Part shown: piece by piece, positions 1 through 8,892 of the stretch
Position numbering within the stretch: position 1 is the stretch's first letter
How the letters are laid out: each line of letters opens with the position of its first letter
Origin: an uncultured Bacteroidales bacterium
GTDB lineage: Bacteria > Bacteroidota > Bacteroidia > Bacteroidales > UBA932
DNA: 64,000 nt
Assembly: GCA_944326225.1 (NCBI GenBank)
Contig: CALVDI010000002.1
Coordinates: 1-64,000, forward strand
Direction of reading: 5' to 3'
Position numbers and translations under genes: made by a program
Notes under the pieces: generated by a model
What the model was told of the DNA's origin: nothing
What the model saw: the letters and a program-made list of their open reading frames with translations, nothing else
The model's database searches: none

Positions 1-75
1 ATCCACCACGACTTTCTGCAGCCGCTCTCCGTAGGTCTTCTTGAAGTAGCCGATGTAGGAGTTGTATCTGCTCAT
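1..75 (-). CDS. Radical SAM protein, N-terminal fragment (cut by window edge)
   Basis: Only the first 25 codons are inside the window. The peptide starts MSRYNSYIGYFKKTYGER and continues LQKVVVD. This resembles the start of the TIGR01212/YhcC-like radical SAM family, whose members open with a short Y-rich helix, an F.K..(Y/F)GER(V/L)QK motif and then a strand leading to the CxxxCxxC iron-sulfur motif. That cysteine motif would lie just beyond the window, so the assignment rests on the N-terminus alone. The ATG lies 51 bases after the stop of the YhcH-like gene on the same strand, so the two are probably co-transcribed. Confidence 0.5.
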   Translation of the reverse strand, partial: MSRYNSYIGYFKKTYGERLQKVVVD

Positions 76-126
76 TGCCCGTCAGTCTGGAAAAAGCTGT
101 CGATTGTGTGGCGAAGGCGGTCCGCG

Positions 127-567
127 CTACAGGCGTACTTTGAAGACGGCCTTGCGGACGGTGCCGCTGCCCAGAAGCGGTGCGTGGGAGTCCTGGGGAA
201 AGCAGATGACGAAGTTGTCACCGGAATAGCTGATGTAGGCCTCGGGGCTTTCTTTCATGAGGGCGGTGTCGGAAGCCTCGTCGTAGCTGACTCCGACACC
301 GAGGCATCCGGACCTGTCCCGGAATCCCATGATCTCAGTGCCTTCAAGGACGATGTGGATGTCTATGAACGAGTCATGTACTTCCAGCGGTGCGTCTTCC
401 CGGGCTTCGGAAGTCGAGACGGTACACCAGATGTTGTCTTCCTCTATGACGTGCTTGCCGTCCTCGAGAGAGTGCAGGTCGTGGCTTTTTATGAATTCGT
501 ATACCTTGCCGAATCTCTCGTGCAGGGTGATGTATCTTTCAAAGCTTTTGAGCGAGTCGAGTATCAT
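127..567 (-). CDS. YhcH/YjgK/YiaL family protein (cupin-like)
   Basis: This 146-residue protein has the length and motifs of the YhcH/YjgK/YiaL (DUF386, EbgC-like) family. Visible marks are a central H.SFIDIHIVLEGTE segment and a C-terminal FPQDSHAP motif followed by RKAVFKV; family members are beta-jelly-roll proteins that bind metal through conserved His/Glu residues. In other bacteria they are linked to sialic-acid or sugar-acid catabolism, or act as an accessory subunit of evolved beta-galactosidase, but the biochemical role is not settled. It sits 12 bases downstream of the DUF4105 gene and upstream of the radical SAM gene, all on the minus strand. The sequence gives no clue to its substrate. 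Confidence 0.85.
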   Translation of the reverse strand: MILDSLKSFERYITLHERFGKVYEFIKSHDLHSLEDGKHVIEEDNIWCTVSTSEAREDAPLEVHDSFIDIHIVLEGTEIMGFRDRSGCLGVGVSYDEASDTALMKESPEAYISYSGDNFVICFPQDSHAPLLGSGTVRKAVFKVRL

Positions 568-579
568 ATGTCGTTAGTT

Positions 580-1728
580 TCAATATTTTCTGTAGATAGA
601 CCGGCGGCTTAGCGCGATAAGCGCCAGCAGCAGGATGATGACGGTCACGGCTGGGTGGAAGGTCTGGGGAATAATCCAGGAGAATATCAGCCCGAGGACG
701 GCGACTGCGGTGAGCAGGTCCACGCTCAGGTTTTTGGCGACTCCGTCCGGCAGTACTGCGGGGATGAGCAGCAGCGGATTCATCCAGATGAGGTTCCAGT
801 TGTTCTCCGTCCAGATGTGGTTGGTGGCCAGCCACATGAGGGTAAGTATTATGCCTCCTGTGCCGAGTATTGCGTAAAGTACGGTGGAGAAGATGTTTAT
901 GAATCTCCACTTGTGCCCGGTCTTTAGGAAAAATATCAGATAGAACAGCAGCAGCAGGGTGAATGCTGTGAACGGGCTTGTGGCCTTGGACAGTATGGTC
1001 ATGAATCTCCCCGGACCAGGTGCCGGCTCTACGAGGGTTGCACACTCTGTCATTAGCGGTATGTCTTCCAGTGACTTGTTGGCGTAGAGTGCCAGGTTTT
1101 CGGAAAGCCGGTCAGGCAGGAACTCTGCTTCTCTGGCGGTGATTTCCCGGTCCACTCTGGCTCCGAGCAGCAGGTCTATGCCGAACATCATCCAGCGTTT
1201 GTCCCCGACCATTCGGGTCAGCTCGTCCCGGTAGGTCTCTCCGGTCAGGGTGTCACGGAAAGAAAATTCCCCTTTTTCAAATATATCCCGGATACGGGTT
1301 GCGCAATTGTCCTGCAGGAAGTCGTAGCGGTAGTAGCGGTTCTCCTCCCGGGCATTGTCCATCAGAAATATCCACAATCGGTTTTTTTGTTCCTGAGTGA
1401 GATTCATCGGCTGCTCGATGATGCCCCGTCCAGCCCTTTCGTAGGATTGTTGGAAGTTCTGGAAATAGTTGATTGACAGACAGTAGTTGAGGTCTCCGCG
1501 GAGAAATTTCAGGAGAAAATGCGGTTCCTCGAAACTGTAGGTTCCGTAGTTGAATACCAGGTCGCGTCCGGATGAGTGATCCTTGATGCGGATGGCAGAA
1601 TGTCCGAATGCGGAGGCGGGGTCATTGCCCGGAGAGCAGGTCAGCAACGAGACTGAAAGGGAGTCCCGTGCCTGCATGCAGGCAGTCATCATGACTGTCA
1701 GAATCGTCAGTATAAGCCGTTTCATCAT
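580..1728 (-). CDS. DUF4105 (Lnb-like N-terminal periplasmic domain) membrane protein
   Basis: About 382 residues when started at the MMKR methionine pair, which gives a clear signal peptide ending near CMQA; an in-frame extension further upstream would be non-coding in character. After the signal come a TCSPGND motif and AFGHSAIRI, typical of the DUF4105/Lnb N-terminal periplasmic domain, which resembles papain-like NlpC folds in having conserved Cys and His residues. The C-terminal third has about five hydrophobic segments (FTLLLLFYLIFFL, an ILTLMWL stretch, PLLLIPAVL and two more), so the N-terminal domain is probably periplasmic and membrane anchored. It is divergent from the NlpC/P60 gene with only 43 bases between the start codons. 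No enzymatic function is established. Confidence 0.8.
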   Translation of the reverse strand: MMKRLILTILTVMMTACMQARDSLSVSLLTCSPGNDPASAFGHSAIRIKDHSSGRDLVFNYGTYSFEEPHFLLKFLRGDLNYCLSINYFQNFQQSYERAGRGIIEQPMNLTQEQKNRLWIFLMDNAREENRYYRYDFLQDNCATRIRDIFEKGEFSFRDTLTGETYRDELTRMVGDKRWMMFGIDLLLGARVDREITAREAEFLPDRLSENLALYANKSLEDIPLMTECATLVEPAPGPGRFMTILSKATSPFTAFTLLLLFYLIFFLKTGHKWRFINIFSTVLYAILGTGGIILTLMWLATNHIWTENNWNLIWMNPLLLIPAVLPDGVAKNLSVDLLTAVAVLGLIFSWIIPQTFHPAVTVIILLLALIALSRRSIYRKY

Positions 1729-1737
1729 AATTAATTT

Positions 1738-1745
1738 CAAAATTA
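1738..1745 (-). promoter_or_regulatory. Candidate -7 box for the DUF4105 operon
   Basis: The minus strand reads TAATTTTG, matching the Bacteroidetes TAnnTTTG consensus. It lies about 9 bases upstream of the MMKR start, so a transcript from it would have almost no leader. No clear upstream TTTG element was found at the expected distance. Confidence 0.35.
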
Positions 1746-1758
1746 TAAAAATCTCGTT

Positions 1759-1766
1759 TATATTTG
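1759..1766 (+). promoter_or_regulatory. Candidate -7 box for the NlpC/P60 gene
   Basis: TATATTTG matches TAnnTTTG and ends only 5 bases before the chosen ATG at 1772. Either the message is nearly leaderless or the true start is a later methionine. No convincing -33 TTTG is visible. Confidence 0.35.
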
Positions 1767-1771
1767 CAGGA

Positions 1772-2749
1772 ATGAATAAACTTTTGTGTACAATCATGCT
1801 TTTTGTCCTATGCGCTGTGTCAAGTGCTGCGGCGGAAAAAAGCATGGCCTTGATCTCCGTATCCGTTACGGATATGAAATCGGCCCCTGACTATCAGTCC
1901 GAGACGATTTCACAGGCCCTTATGGGGACTCCTGTGGAGGTTACCGGAAAGGAGGGCTACTGGTATTCGATAGTTACTCCCGAAGGTTATGAAGGCTGGA
2001 CGACCGAGCTCAATCTGGCTCTTGTCTCCGAGGAACGCTTTGAGCAATGGAAATCAACGGTCAGATTCATCGTTACGGATTATTTCGCGGTGGTCAGGGA
2101 AGCCCCGCATGACTCTGCCCAGGTTATCTCCGACTGTGTGATGGGCGATATCATGGAACTGGGAGAGCCGGGGATGTACGATACACCGTATGTGCCGGTA
2201 AAGCTGCCTGACGACAGGTTGGGCTATGTGCCGGCGGCAAGTGTCGAGATGCTGGAGATGTGGATGAGGTCGGTGGATAGTCCCTCCGGGGAGGATATCG
2301 TAAGGACGGCAAGGATGTTCCTGGGCTTCCCGTATCTCTGGGGCGGTCTGTCTCCGAAAGGGCTGGACTGCAGCGGACTTGTGAGGATGAGCTACTTCAT
2401 GAACGGCCTGATCCTGCTCAGGGATGCACGTCAGCAGATAGATACCGGCGTTACATTGGACTACAGTGATATAAAAGCTAATCTCAGAGCCGGAGACCTG
2501 GTCTTTTTCGGGAGGCCTGCCGACGGACAGAGACCCCGCAGTGTGACCCATGTGGGCATATATATGGAGGACGGCATGATGATACACTCGTCTCTGCGGG
2601 TGAGGATCAACAGTCTGCTTCCGGGCCGGGATGATTCCTATACGGGCAAACGGATAGTGGGGGCGGTGAGGATTCTCGGCAGCCAGGATACGGAGCCGGG
2701 GATAGTCTCCGTTTTATGCCATCCGTGGTATTTTAACCAGAATCGATAA
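1772..2749 (+). CDS. NlpC/P60 family cell-wall hydrolase with N-terminal SH3-like domains
   Basis: A 325-residue exported protein. The start MNKLLCTIMLF gives a signal peptide ending near SAAA. Two SH3-like segments follow (roughly residues 25-90 and 100-165, each with a G.WY or LGYVPA turn). The C-terminal NlpC/P60 domain has GFPYLWGG and LDCSGLVRMSYF, which carries the catalytic Cys, then VTHVGIYM with the catalytic His and a downstream IHSSLRVRI strand. The layout matches Bacteroides gamma-D-glutamyl-diamino-acid endopeptidases that cleave stem peptides in the periplasm. The gene is divergent from the DUF4105 gene, whose N-terminal domain belongs to a similar fold class. Confidence 0.9.
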   Translation: MNKLLCTIMLFVLCAVSSAAAEKSMALISVSVTDMKSAPDYQSETISQALMGTPVEVTGKEGYWYSIVTPEGYEGWTTELNLALVSEERFEQWKSTVRFIVTDYFAVVREAPHDSAQVISDCVMGDIMELGEPGMYDTPYVPVKLPDDRLGYVPAASVEMLEMWMRSVDSPSGEDIVRTARMFLGFPYLWGGLSPKGLDCSGLVRMSYFMNGLILLRDARQQIDTGVTLDYSDIKANLRAGDLVFFGRPADGQRPRSVTHVGIYMEDGMMIHSSLRVRINSLLPGRDDSYTGKRIVGAVRILGSQDTEPGIVSVLCHPWYFNQNR

Positions 2750-2768
2750 CAAATAAAATATAAGCGCT

Positions 2769-3053
2769 ATGAATTTAAGAGTTATTAAGAAGGATGTCAA
2801 TTATCTGATAGATGAATTTCTCTCAGACGCATTTATCAGCATGAGCTTTACAGACGACGAGGAAAAGTCGGAGAAGATAGTGGGTCTTGCCAATGACGCC
2901 CTGGATCTCCGCGACGAGACTCTTACAAAGATAAACCATCCCGAAGGGGACAGGAGGACTTACTACCGCAATCTTACAGAGGGTCTTCTGAGCTCCCTGG
3001 ATGTTATGTACGACAAGTTGAGCGAGGCTGTCTCCAAGAAGTCAGACAAATAA
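2769..3053 (+). CDS. Small conserved hypothetical protein (94 aa)
   Basis: A 94-residue, mostly helical, acidic protein starting MNLRVIKKDVNYLIDEFLSD. It resembles a short protein of unknown function that I recall in Bacteroidales genomes near housekeeping genes. It has no signal peptide, membrane segment or metal-binding motif, so it is probably cytoplasmic. It lies 19 bases after the NlpC/P60 gene and 12 bases before guaB on the same strand, so it is probably co-transcribed with guaB. No function can be assigned. Confidence 0.75.
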   Translation: MNLRVIKKDVNYLIDEFLSDAFISMSFTDDEEKSEKIVGLANDALDLRDETLTKINHPEGDRRTYYRNLTEGLLSSLDVMYDKLSEAVSKKSDK

Positions 3054-3065
3054 GGAGACAGGGAT

Positions 3066-4535
3066 ATGCAGATTTATACCAATTCGCCGATCATCGAGGG
3101 ACTGACGTTCGATGACGTGCTCCTCATACCCGCACACTCCGATGTCCTTCCGCGTGAAGTGGATGTTACCACTAAACTGACAAGGGAGATAACCCTGCAC
3201 ACGCCTATCGTATCCGCCGCCATGGATACGGTGACTGAGGCCGACCTGGCCATAGCCATTGCCCGTGAGGGAGGTATCGGAGTGATACACAAGAATATGC
3301 CCATCAATGTGCAGATGGAGCAGGTGCGCAAGGTCAAGAGGGCCGAGAACGGCATGATCTACGATCCCGTGACCATCCGCGACAACGCTACCGTGGGAGA
3401 CGCTCTTAAGATAATGAGCGAGAACCATATCGGCGGCATACCGGTAGTGGATGCCCAGGGAATGCTCTGCGGTATCGTCACCAACAGGGATCTCCGTTTC
3501 CAGGACAATCCCAAGACCCCCATCAGTGAAGTGATGACCAAGGAGAACCTGATCACCACTACTGACGGCAGCAATCTTAAGGAGGCCACTGATCTTTTGA
3601 GAAGATACAAGATCGAGAAACTGCTTGTGGTGGACAAGAACGGCAAGCTGGCCGGCCTGATTACCTACAAGGACATCATGAAGATCAAGGACAATCCTAT
3701 CGCCAGCAAGGACTCCAAGGGCCGTCTGCTCGTGGCGGCTGCCGTAGGCATCAATTCGGAGACGATAGACAAGGTGGAGATGCTGATGAGCGTGGAGCCG
3801 GACGCACTTGTGTTCGATACGGCTCACGGTCATTCGGAGGGTGTGCTGAGGGTGCTGAGGACTGTCCGTCAGAAATTCCCCGACCTGCAGATCATAGCCG
3901 GAAATATCGCTACCGGTGAGGCTGCCGCAGCGTTGAAAGAGTGCGGAGTGGATGCCGTCAAGGTAGGTATCGGCCCGGGCTCCATCTGTACGACCCGTAT
4001 CATCGCCGGAGTGGGTGTGCCCCAGCTTTCGGCTGTCATGATGGCCGCCGAGGCCCTCAAGGGTTCAGGTATTCCCATCATTGCCGACGGAGGTATCCGC
4101 TATTCGGGTGATATCGTCAAGGCTCTGGCCGCCGGCGCGGACACCATCATGGCCGGGTCGCTCTTCGCCGGAGTGGAGGAGTCGCCCGGAGAGACCATCA
4201 TCCTCAACGGCCGTAAGTTCAAGTCCTACCGCGGTATGGGCTCTCTCGAAGCCATGCAGCTCGGCTCCAAGGACCGCTATTTCCAGGATATGGAGGAGGA
4301 TATCAAGAAACTCGTACCTGAGGGTATAGTGGCCCAGGTTCCCTACAAGGGGACTCTGTCTGAGGTGGTGTACCAGCTCATAGGTGGTCTCCGCGCAGGT
4401 ATGGGTTATTGCGGAGCGCACAATCTTGCGGAGCTCAAGAAAGCCCGCTTCGTGCGCATCACGGCGGCGGGTATGGCCGAGAGCCATCCTCACGACGTGA
4501 CCATCACACGCGAGGCACCCAACTACAGCAGATAA
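3066..4535 (+). CDS. guaB: IMP dehydrogenase
   Basis: At 489 residues this has the normal length of GuaB, which oxidises IMP to XMP with NAD+ as the first committed step of GMP synthesis. The N-terminus has [14 protein letters not shown]. Two CBS domains occupy about residues 95-205 ([10 protein letters not shown] and [17 protein letters not shown]). The catalytic loop GPGSICTTR places the active-site Cys at residue 308, followed by [10 protein letters not shown] and the YRGMGS/GVE phosphate-binding and flap regions. It heads a run of envelope chaperone genes, an arrangement I recall from Bacteroides and relatives. Another purine gene, purH, lies at 55.5-57 kb. Confidence 0.98.
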   Translation: MQIYTNSPIIEGLTFDDVLLIPAHSDVLPREVDVTTKLTREITLHTPIVSAAMDTVTEADLAIAIAREGGIGVIHKNMPINVQMEQVRKVKRAENGMIYDPVTIRDNATVGDALKIMSENHIGGIPVVDAQGMLCGIVTNRDLRFQDNPKTPISEVMTKENLITTTDGSNLKEATDLLRRYKIEKLLVVDKNGKLAGLITYKDIMKIKDNPIASKDSKGRLLVAAAVGINSETIDKVEMLMSVEPDALVFDTAHGHSEGVLRVLRTVRQKFPDLQIIAGNIATGEAAAALKECGVDAVKVGIGPGSICTTRIIAGVGVPQLSAVMMAAEALKGSGIPIIADGGIRYSGDIVKALAAGADTIMAGSLFAGVEESPGETIILNGRKFKSYRGMGSLEAMQLGSKDRYFQDMEEDIKKLVPEGIVAQVPYKGTLSEVVYQLIGGLRAGMGYCGAHNLAELKKARFVRITAAGMAESHPHDVTITREAPNYSR

Positions 4536-4550
4536 GGGTTACTGGAAGCG

Positions 4551-5399
4551 ATGAGAAAGGCTCTCCTGATCATAACGTTTCTTGCGGCAATATCGTCCTG
4601 CCGGCTCTATGACAGACTTTTCAAAGGGGATGTCGTTGCGAGGGCCGGCAGGGACGTTTTGTATGAGAGCGATGTGGAGGCCTTGAACATCACCGGGTTC
4701 TCTGCTGAGGACAGTGCCCGGATAGTGGAGCGTTACATCATGTCCTGGGCCAAGAACAGGCTGTTGCTGGACATGGCCGAGAGCCAGCTTTCGAAAGCCG
4801 ACAGGGATGTGGAGGCACAGCTGGAGGAATACCGTCAGCAGCTTCTGGTCTACCGGTATGAGCAGAAATATGTGGAGCAGCGTCTGGATACGGTGGTCTC
4901 CGAGCAGGAGTATCTGGATTTCTATGAGACCAATCCGGCCAGTTTCACGACTCATGTCCCGCTTATGAAGGGCCGGTACATCAAGATGAGCGACAATTCC
5001 CCCAATCTCAATCCGGTCAAGTCTCTTTACCGTTCCAGGATTGAGGAAGATATGGACAGACTGGAGCAATTGTGCTATACATCAGCGGAGAAATATTATT
5101 TTTTCGAAGACTGGGTGGGGCTTGACGCAGTCGTGGAAGGAACGGGCCTGGATGTGCAGGAACTGGCCAGAGTGTTGGAGAACAGATCTTACCTGGAGAA
5201 GGATTTTCTTGGCTATACTTACCTGATATCAGTGGATGACTATGTCCCTGCCGGAAGTCTGGCACCTTACGAATACTGCAGGAAGCGTATAAGAAATCAC
5301 ATCCTTAATAGAAGAAAGCAGGCACTCGTGACCAGTTTGGAACGAAATCTGCTTAATGACGCTATAGTTGCAGAAAAGTTTATAATTTATTCCAGATAA
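4551..5399 (+). CDS. SurA-like periplasmic chaperone lipoprotein without a clear PPIase domain
   Basis: A 282-residue lipoprotein: the signal peptide ends AAISSC and the Cys at about residue 17 is the likely lipidation site. The region VVARAGRDVLYESDVEAL looks like a SurA/PpiC N-terminal chaperone segment, and the rest is helical and charged. I do not see the parvulin core motifs, so it is probably a chaperone-only member. It lies 15 bases after guaB and 4 bases before the next SurA-like gene. It probably works with the downstream two-parvulin protein in outer-membrane protein folding; this is inferred from family and context. Confidence 0.75.
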   Translation: MRKALLIITFLAAISSCRLYDRLFKGDVVARAGRDVLYESDVEALNITGFSAEDSARIVERYIMSWAKNRLLLDMAESQLSKADRDVEAQLEEYRQQLLVYRYEQKYVEQRLDTVVSEQEYLDFYETNPASFTTHVPLMKGRYIKMSDNSPNLNPVKSLYRSRIEEDMDRLEQLCYTSAEKYYFFEDWVGLDAVVEGTGLDVQELARVLENRSYLEKDFLGYTYLISVDDYVPAGSLAPYEYCRKRIRNHILNRRKQALVTSLERNLLNDAIVAEKFIIYSR

Positions 5400-5403
5400 T
5401 AAT

Positions 5404-6777
5404 ATGAGGTTTAAAGTGTTTTTGACTGCGTTGCTGTTGCTTGTCGTGATGATGACGGATTTATCTGCCCAAAAGTATGACGGGTTGATAGATAAAACTG
5501 TGGCATTAGTAGGAAATAGCGTTATTCTATTGTCCCAAGTAGAATCAGAGGCAATGTACATGCAGAGAATGGGGTACGTGTCGGAGAGGGATATCCGTTG
5601 TGACGTTTTGGAAAATATGATGGAAGTCAAGCTTTTCTATACGCAGGCCATGCTTGACAGTCTCGCGGTCAATCCTGATATGATAGAGGCTATGCTCAAT
5701 GAGAGGGTGGACGGGATCCTGTCTCAGTTCGGAGGAGAGGAAGGTGTGGTGAATTATTTCGGTAGACCGATTCATGAACTTAGAAATCAGTGGCGGGATC
5801 GGATACTGGAACAGAACCTGGCCAGCGAGATGCGGCGGTCAATTGCCGGTAAAGTCGGAGACGTAACGCCTAAGGAGGTGGAGCGTTTTTATAAGAGGAC
5901 TCCCAAAGACAGTCTCCCGATGCTTCCTGAACAGTACAAGATAAGCGAGATAACGCTGTATCCGGATGTTGAGAAAGCCGCTCTGGCTGTGAGGGAGAGG
6001 CTTCTGGAGTTCCGCCAGAGAGTCCTGGACGGGGAGAAATTCTCGTTGCTGGCGACACTGTATTCCGAGGATCCGGGAAGTGCCATGCGCGGAGGTGAGT
6101 TGGGAATGTCGTCCAAATCAGTGTTCTGGCCCGAATTCAGTGATGCCGCCATGGCCCTGAAACCAGGTCAGGTGTCGTCTATTGTGCAGACTCCCAATGG
6201 TTTCCATCTTATTCAGCTCATCTCTCGTGAAGGTGATATGTTCAATGCCAGACACATATTGTTAAAACCCAGGTATACAATGGAGGACAGGAATTCAGCC
6301 TTTATCCGTCTGGACTCTATTCGCAATGCGATTCTGGCAGACAGCATCACATTTGAGCAGGCTGCAAAGAAATTCTCCGGAGATCCGCTTACCAGGACCA
6401 ACGGGGGACTTGTTCCTGACGCGGAGTCCGGTTCTCCGTTCATAGATGTGGACAAACTGAAACCAGAGGAATATAGTGTGCTCAAGGACATGAAGGCAGG
6501 TGAGATATCCATGCCGTTTGAGTCTACGGACAGCGAGACCCGTGCAGGGATTAGTGTGGGCAATACAGTATATAAGATTATCCGTCTTGATGAGATCAGA
6601 CCGTCACATGCTCCTACTTTTAGTGAGGACTTCAATATACTGCTTAATATGGCGACCAACCAGAAGGCGGCTGATGCTATAGATGCATTCATAGATGAAA
6701 AATTGGAAACTACGTATATTGTGATAGATCCGCTTTTCCAAAAATGTGTATTTAAACGTGACGGTTGGGTAAAATGA
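5404..6777 (+). CDS. SurA-like peptidyl-prolyl isomerase with two parvulin domains
   Basis: A 457-residue exported protein. A signal peptide ends at LSAQ. The SurA N-terminal segment VALVGNSVILLSQVESEA follows. The first parvulin domain (about residues 175-275) contains FSLLATLYSEDPGSAMRGGELG and the strand TPNGFHLIQLI; the second (about 280-400) contains NARHILLKP and FSGDPLTRTNGGLV. This is the standard SurA arrangement for escorting outer-membrane proteins through the periplasm. Its stop codon overlaps the start of the OstA-like gene (ATGA), so translation of the two is likely coupled. It may serve beta-barrel and LPS-transport proteins, given the OstA-like neighbour. Confidence 0.9.
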   Translation: MRFKVFLTALLLLVVMMTDLSAQKYDGLIDKTVALVGNSVILLSQVESEAMYMQRMGYVSERDIRCDVLENMMEVKLFYTQAMLDSLAVNPDMIEAMLNERVDGILSQFGGEEGVVNYFGRPIHELRNQWRDRILEQNLASEMRRSIAGKVGDVTPKEVERFYKRTPKDSLPMLPEQYKISEITLYPDVEKAALAVRERLLEFRQRVLDGEKFSLLATLYSEDPGSAMRGGELGMSSKSVFWPEFSDAAMALKPGQVSSIVQTPNGFHLIQLISREGDMFNARHILLKPRYTMEDRNSAFIRLDSIRNAILADSITFEQAAKKFSGDPLTRTNGGLVPDAESGSPFIDVDKLKPEEYSVLKDMKAGEISMPFESTDSETRAGISVGNTVYKIIRLDEIRPSHAPTFSEDFNILLNMATNQKAADAIDAFIDEKLETTYIVIDPLFQKCVFKRDGWVK

Positions 6778-8831
6778 GGAGACTGACGTGCATAATATTG
6801 TTTGCAGTATTGCTGTGTGATGTCTCCAGAGGACAGGAAACCAGGGACTCGCTTGTCCGTCTGCTGTCCGCAGATATGGCAAGGCTGGTGGAACTGAACG
6901 GAAAGCCGTATCGTAAAGTAGTGGGAGACGCGGTGTTTTTGCATAATGACACGTATCTTAAATGTGACAGCGCATACTGGAATGTGGAGGACGAATATAT
7001 AGACGCTATAGGCCACATAGTGATCGAACAGGAAAATACAGTTCTGACAGGAGACAGTATCAGATATATCATACCCAAGAATACTGCCAAGTTCCGCGGG
7101 CATCTTGTAGAACTTGTCGATAGAGACAGCAATGTGCTGCGTACCAATTATTTGGATTATAATACAAAAGACAGTGTGGCGTTTTTTTACCGGGGTGGGG
7201 CTATGAAGGATGATGACGGTAATATTATAGAAAGTTTGACTGGTCGGTATCAGTCCAAGATAGAGCAGTTTGACTTTATCGGTCGGGTGGAAATGTTTTC
7301 GGATTCATTGTTTTTTGTCTGTGATACTTTGTATTATTATGCTGACAGAGATGTTGCTGAGTTTTTCGGGCATACTGCCGGCTGGTATGATCTCAATCAT
7401 ATATCGTCTGGCGCTGGCTGGTACGACAGGACTTCTGAAAGATTTTTCTTTACGAGAGATGTGTATGGCCTGACAGATGAGTATGAGATATGGTGTGATT
7501 CTCTTAACTACGATCGTTATGACGAGTATGCCAGATTGCTTGGAAATGTTCAGCTGCTTGACACAGTGGACAATGCCATTACTCTGGCTGGCGACCTTCG
7601 CTATTGGAACGAGCCGCGCCGTGCGGAGTTGTACCGTGATCCGGCAATAGTTATGATAGAGGAAGGCACGGCAGGGGAAAAGGATTCGGTATTCATGGCA
7701 TCTGATACGTTGATATACTATACAAAACGTATGTTTGAGATTGACAGTGCAGTGGTAGCTGCTGCGAAGGAACGGTATTCGGCAGCATTGGTAGATCCGT
7801 TAGCAAAAGAAACTCCTCAGGGCAATAAAACCCAGTCAGACCAATCGGCTTCTGATTCGCTGGCAATTCCCGACTCACTGGCGGCTCCTGATTCGCTGGC
7901 AGCCCCCGACTCACTGGCGGCTTCTGATTCGCTGGCAGTTCCCGATTCACTGGCGGCTTCTGATTCGCTGGCAATTCCCGACTCACTGGCGGCTCCTGAT
8001 TCGCTGGCAGCCCCCGACTCACTGGCGGCTTCTGATTCGCTGGCAGTTCCCGATTCACTGGCGGCTTCTGATTCGCTGGCAATTCCCGACTCACTGGCGG
8101 CATTGCCTCCTGATACAACGTTGGTCGATTTTGTCGAAGCATACCATAATGTCAAAATTTTTAAAAGCGACATACAGGTCATGTGCGATTCGCTGCTCTT
8201 CACATCCATAGATTCGATTGCCAGACTCTTTAAGTCTCCGATAATATGGTACGAGATTACCTCTCAGATTACTGCGGACAGCATGCAGTTCCTTGTCCGT
8301 AATGAGACGCTGGATAAAGGCCTGCTTTTCTCCAACTCTTTCGTCATCTCAGAGGAAGTGCCCGGGCAGTATTATCATCAGATAAAATCTCCGGAGATGG
8401 CCGGCTATTTCAAGGACGGACAGATCTCCCGTTTTGATGCAATGGGAGGAGTGACAGCGATGTTCTATGTGTCCGAAGATTCGGTGATCACGACTATGAA
8501 TCAGAAGGAGTGCCGTATAATGACGGGCCGTATGAAAGACGGACAGGTACAGCGTATCCTTTATACCGAGAATGTAAAAAGCGATGCATATCCGGTGTGG
8601 GACCTGACTTCCGAGATGATGACGCTCAGGGATTTCAACTGGGTGCCGGATCTCAGGCCTGCAGACCGTTTCAGTGTGACTCCGCGATCCATACATAAGT
8701 CCAGGAGAAGTCAGATGGCCCCTTCTTCTGATTTTCCCCGCTTCAAGTATTCCTCGATATATTTCGAGGGTTACATGGAGAATGTCATGGCAGAGATCAA
8801 GCGCCGCAAGCCTCTTATCTGGCTCGAATAA
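6774..8831 (+). CDS. OstA-like (LptA/LptD N-terminal type) envelope protein with long tandem repeat
   Basis: A 685-residue protein when started at the ATG overlapping the previous stop; a TTG three codons earlier is a weaker choice. A signal peptide ends near SRGQ. Repeated OstA-type strands follow (GDAVFLHNDTYLKCDSAYW, FRGHLVELVDRDSN, FFGHTAGWYDLNHI), a fold that binds lipopolysaccharide in LptA and in LptD's N-terminal domain. Residues about 360-443 are 14 six-residue units of the form (P/S)DSLA(A/I/V). After the repeat the OstA strands resume (AYHNVKIFKSDIQVMCDSLLF), so the repeat is a linker inserted between two parts of the fold. LPS transport or outer-membrane assembly is a family-based inference. 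Confidence 0.85.
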   Translation: MRRLTCIILFAVLLCDVSRGQETRDSLVRLLSADMARLVELNGKPYRKVVGDAVFLHNDTYLKCDSAYWNVEDEYIDAIGHIVIEQENTVLTGDSIRYIIPKNTAKFRGHLVELVDRDSNVLRTNYLDYNTKDSVAFFYRGGAMKDDDGNIIESLTGRYQSKIEQFDFIGRVEMFSDSLFFVCDTLYYYADRDVAEFFGHTAGWYDLNHISSGAGWYDRTSERFFFTRDVYGLTDEYEIWCDSLNYDRYDEYARLLGNVQLLDTVDNAITLAGDLRYWNEPRRAELYRDPAIVMIEEGTAGEKDSVFMASDTLIYYTKRMFEIDSAVVAAAKERYSAALVDPLAKETPQGNKTQSDQSASDSLAIPDSLAAPDSLAAPDSLAASDSLAVPDSLAASDSLAIPDSLAAPDSLAAPDSLAASDSLAVPDSLAASDSLAIPDSLAALPPDTTLVDFVEAYHNVKIFKSDIQVMCDSLLFTSIDSIARLFKSPIIWYEITSQITADSMQFLVRNETLDKGLLFSNSFVISEEVPGQYYHQIKSPEMAGYFKDGQISRFDAMGGVTAMFYVSEDSVITTMNQKECRIMTGRMKDGQVQRILYTENVKSDAYPVWDLTSEMMTLRDFNWVPDLRPADRFSVTPRSIHKSRRSQMAPSSDFPRFKYSSIYFEGYMENVMAEIKRRKPLIWLE
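7851..8101 (+). repeat. Nested in-frame tandem repeat: 18-bp units inside a 108-bp higher-order unit
   Basis: Two 108-bp copies (7851-7958 and 7959-8066) read as identical base for base, and a third partial copy matches for 35 bases (8067-8101). Each copy encodes six hexapeptides: SDSLAI, PDSLAA, PDSLAA, PDSLAA, SDSLAV, PDSLAA. Identity including third codon positions points to recent duplication or homogenisation. All steps are multiples of three, so copy-number change keeps the frame. Confidence 0.95.
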
Positions 8832-8855
8832 GTACCGTATTTCAAGATATTTTGT

Positions 8856-8863
8856 TACCTTTG
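8856..8863 (+). promoter_or_regulatory. Candidate -7 box for the hut-fab gene run
   Basis: TACCTTTG matches TAnnTTTG and lies 29 bases before the hutH ATG, leaving a short leader. The -33 region is not clear. It is the only good promoter match found by eye between the OstA-like gene and fabG. Confidence 0.5.
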
Positions 8864-8892
8864 TAATTTAGTAGCAATTAAATTACAAAAGT

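Noticed and set aside
7851..8101. Repeat array resembling CRISPR
   Set aside because: Copies are contiguous without spacers, in frame and within a coding gene.
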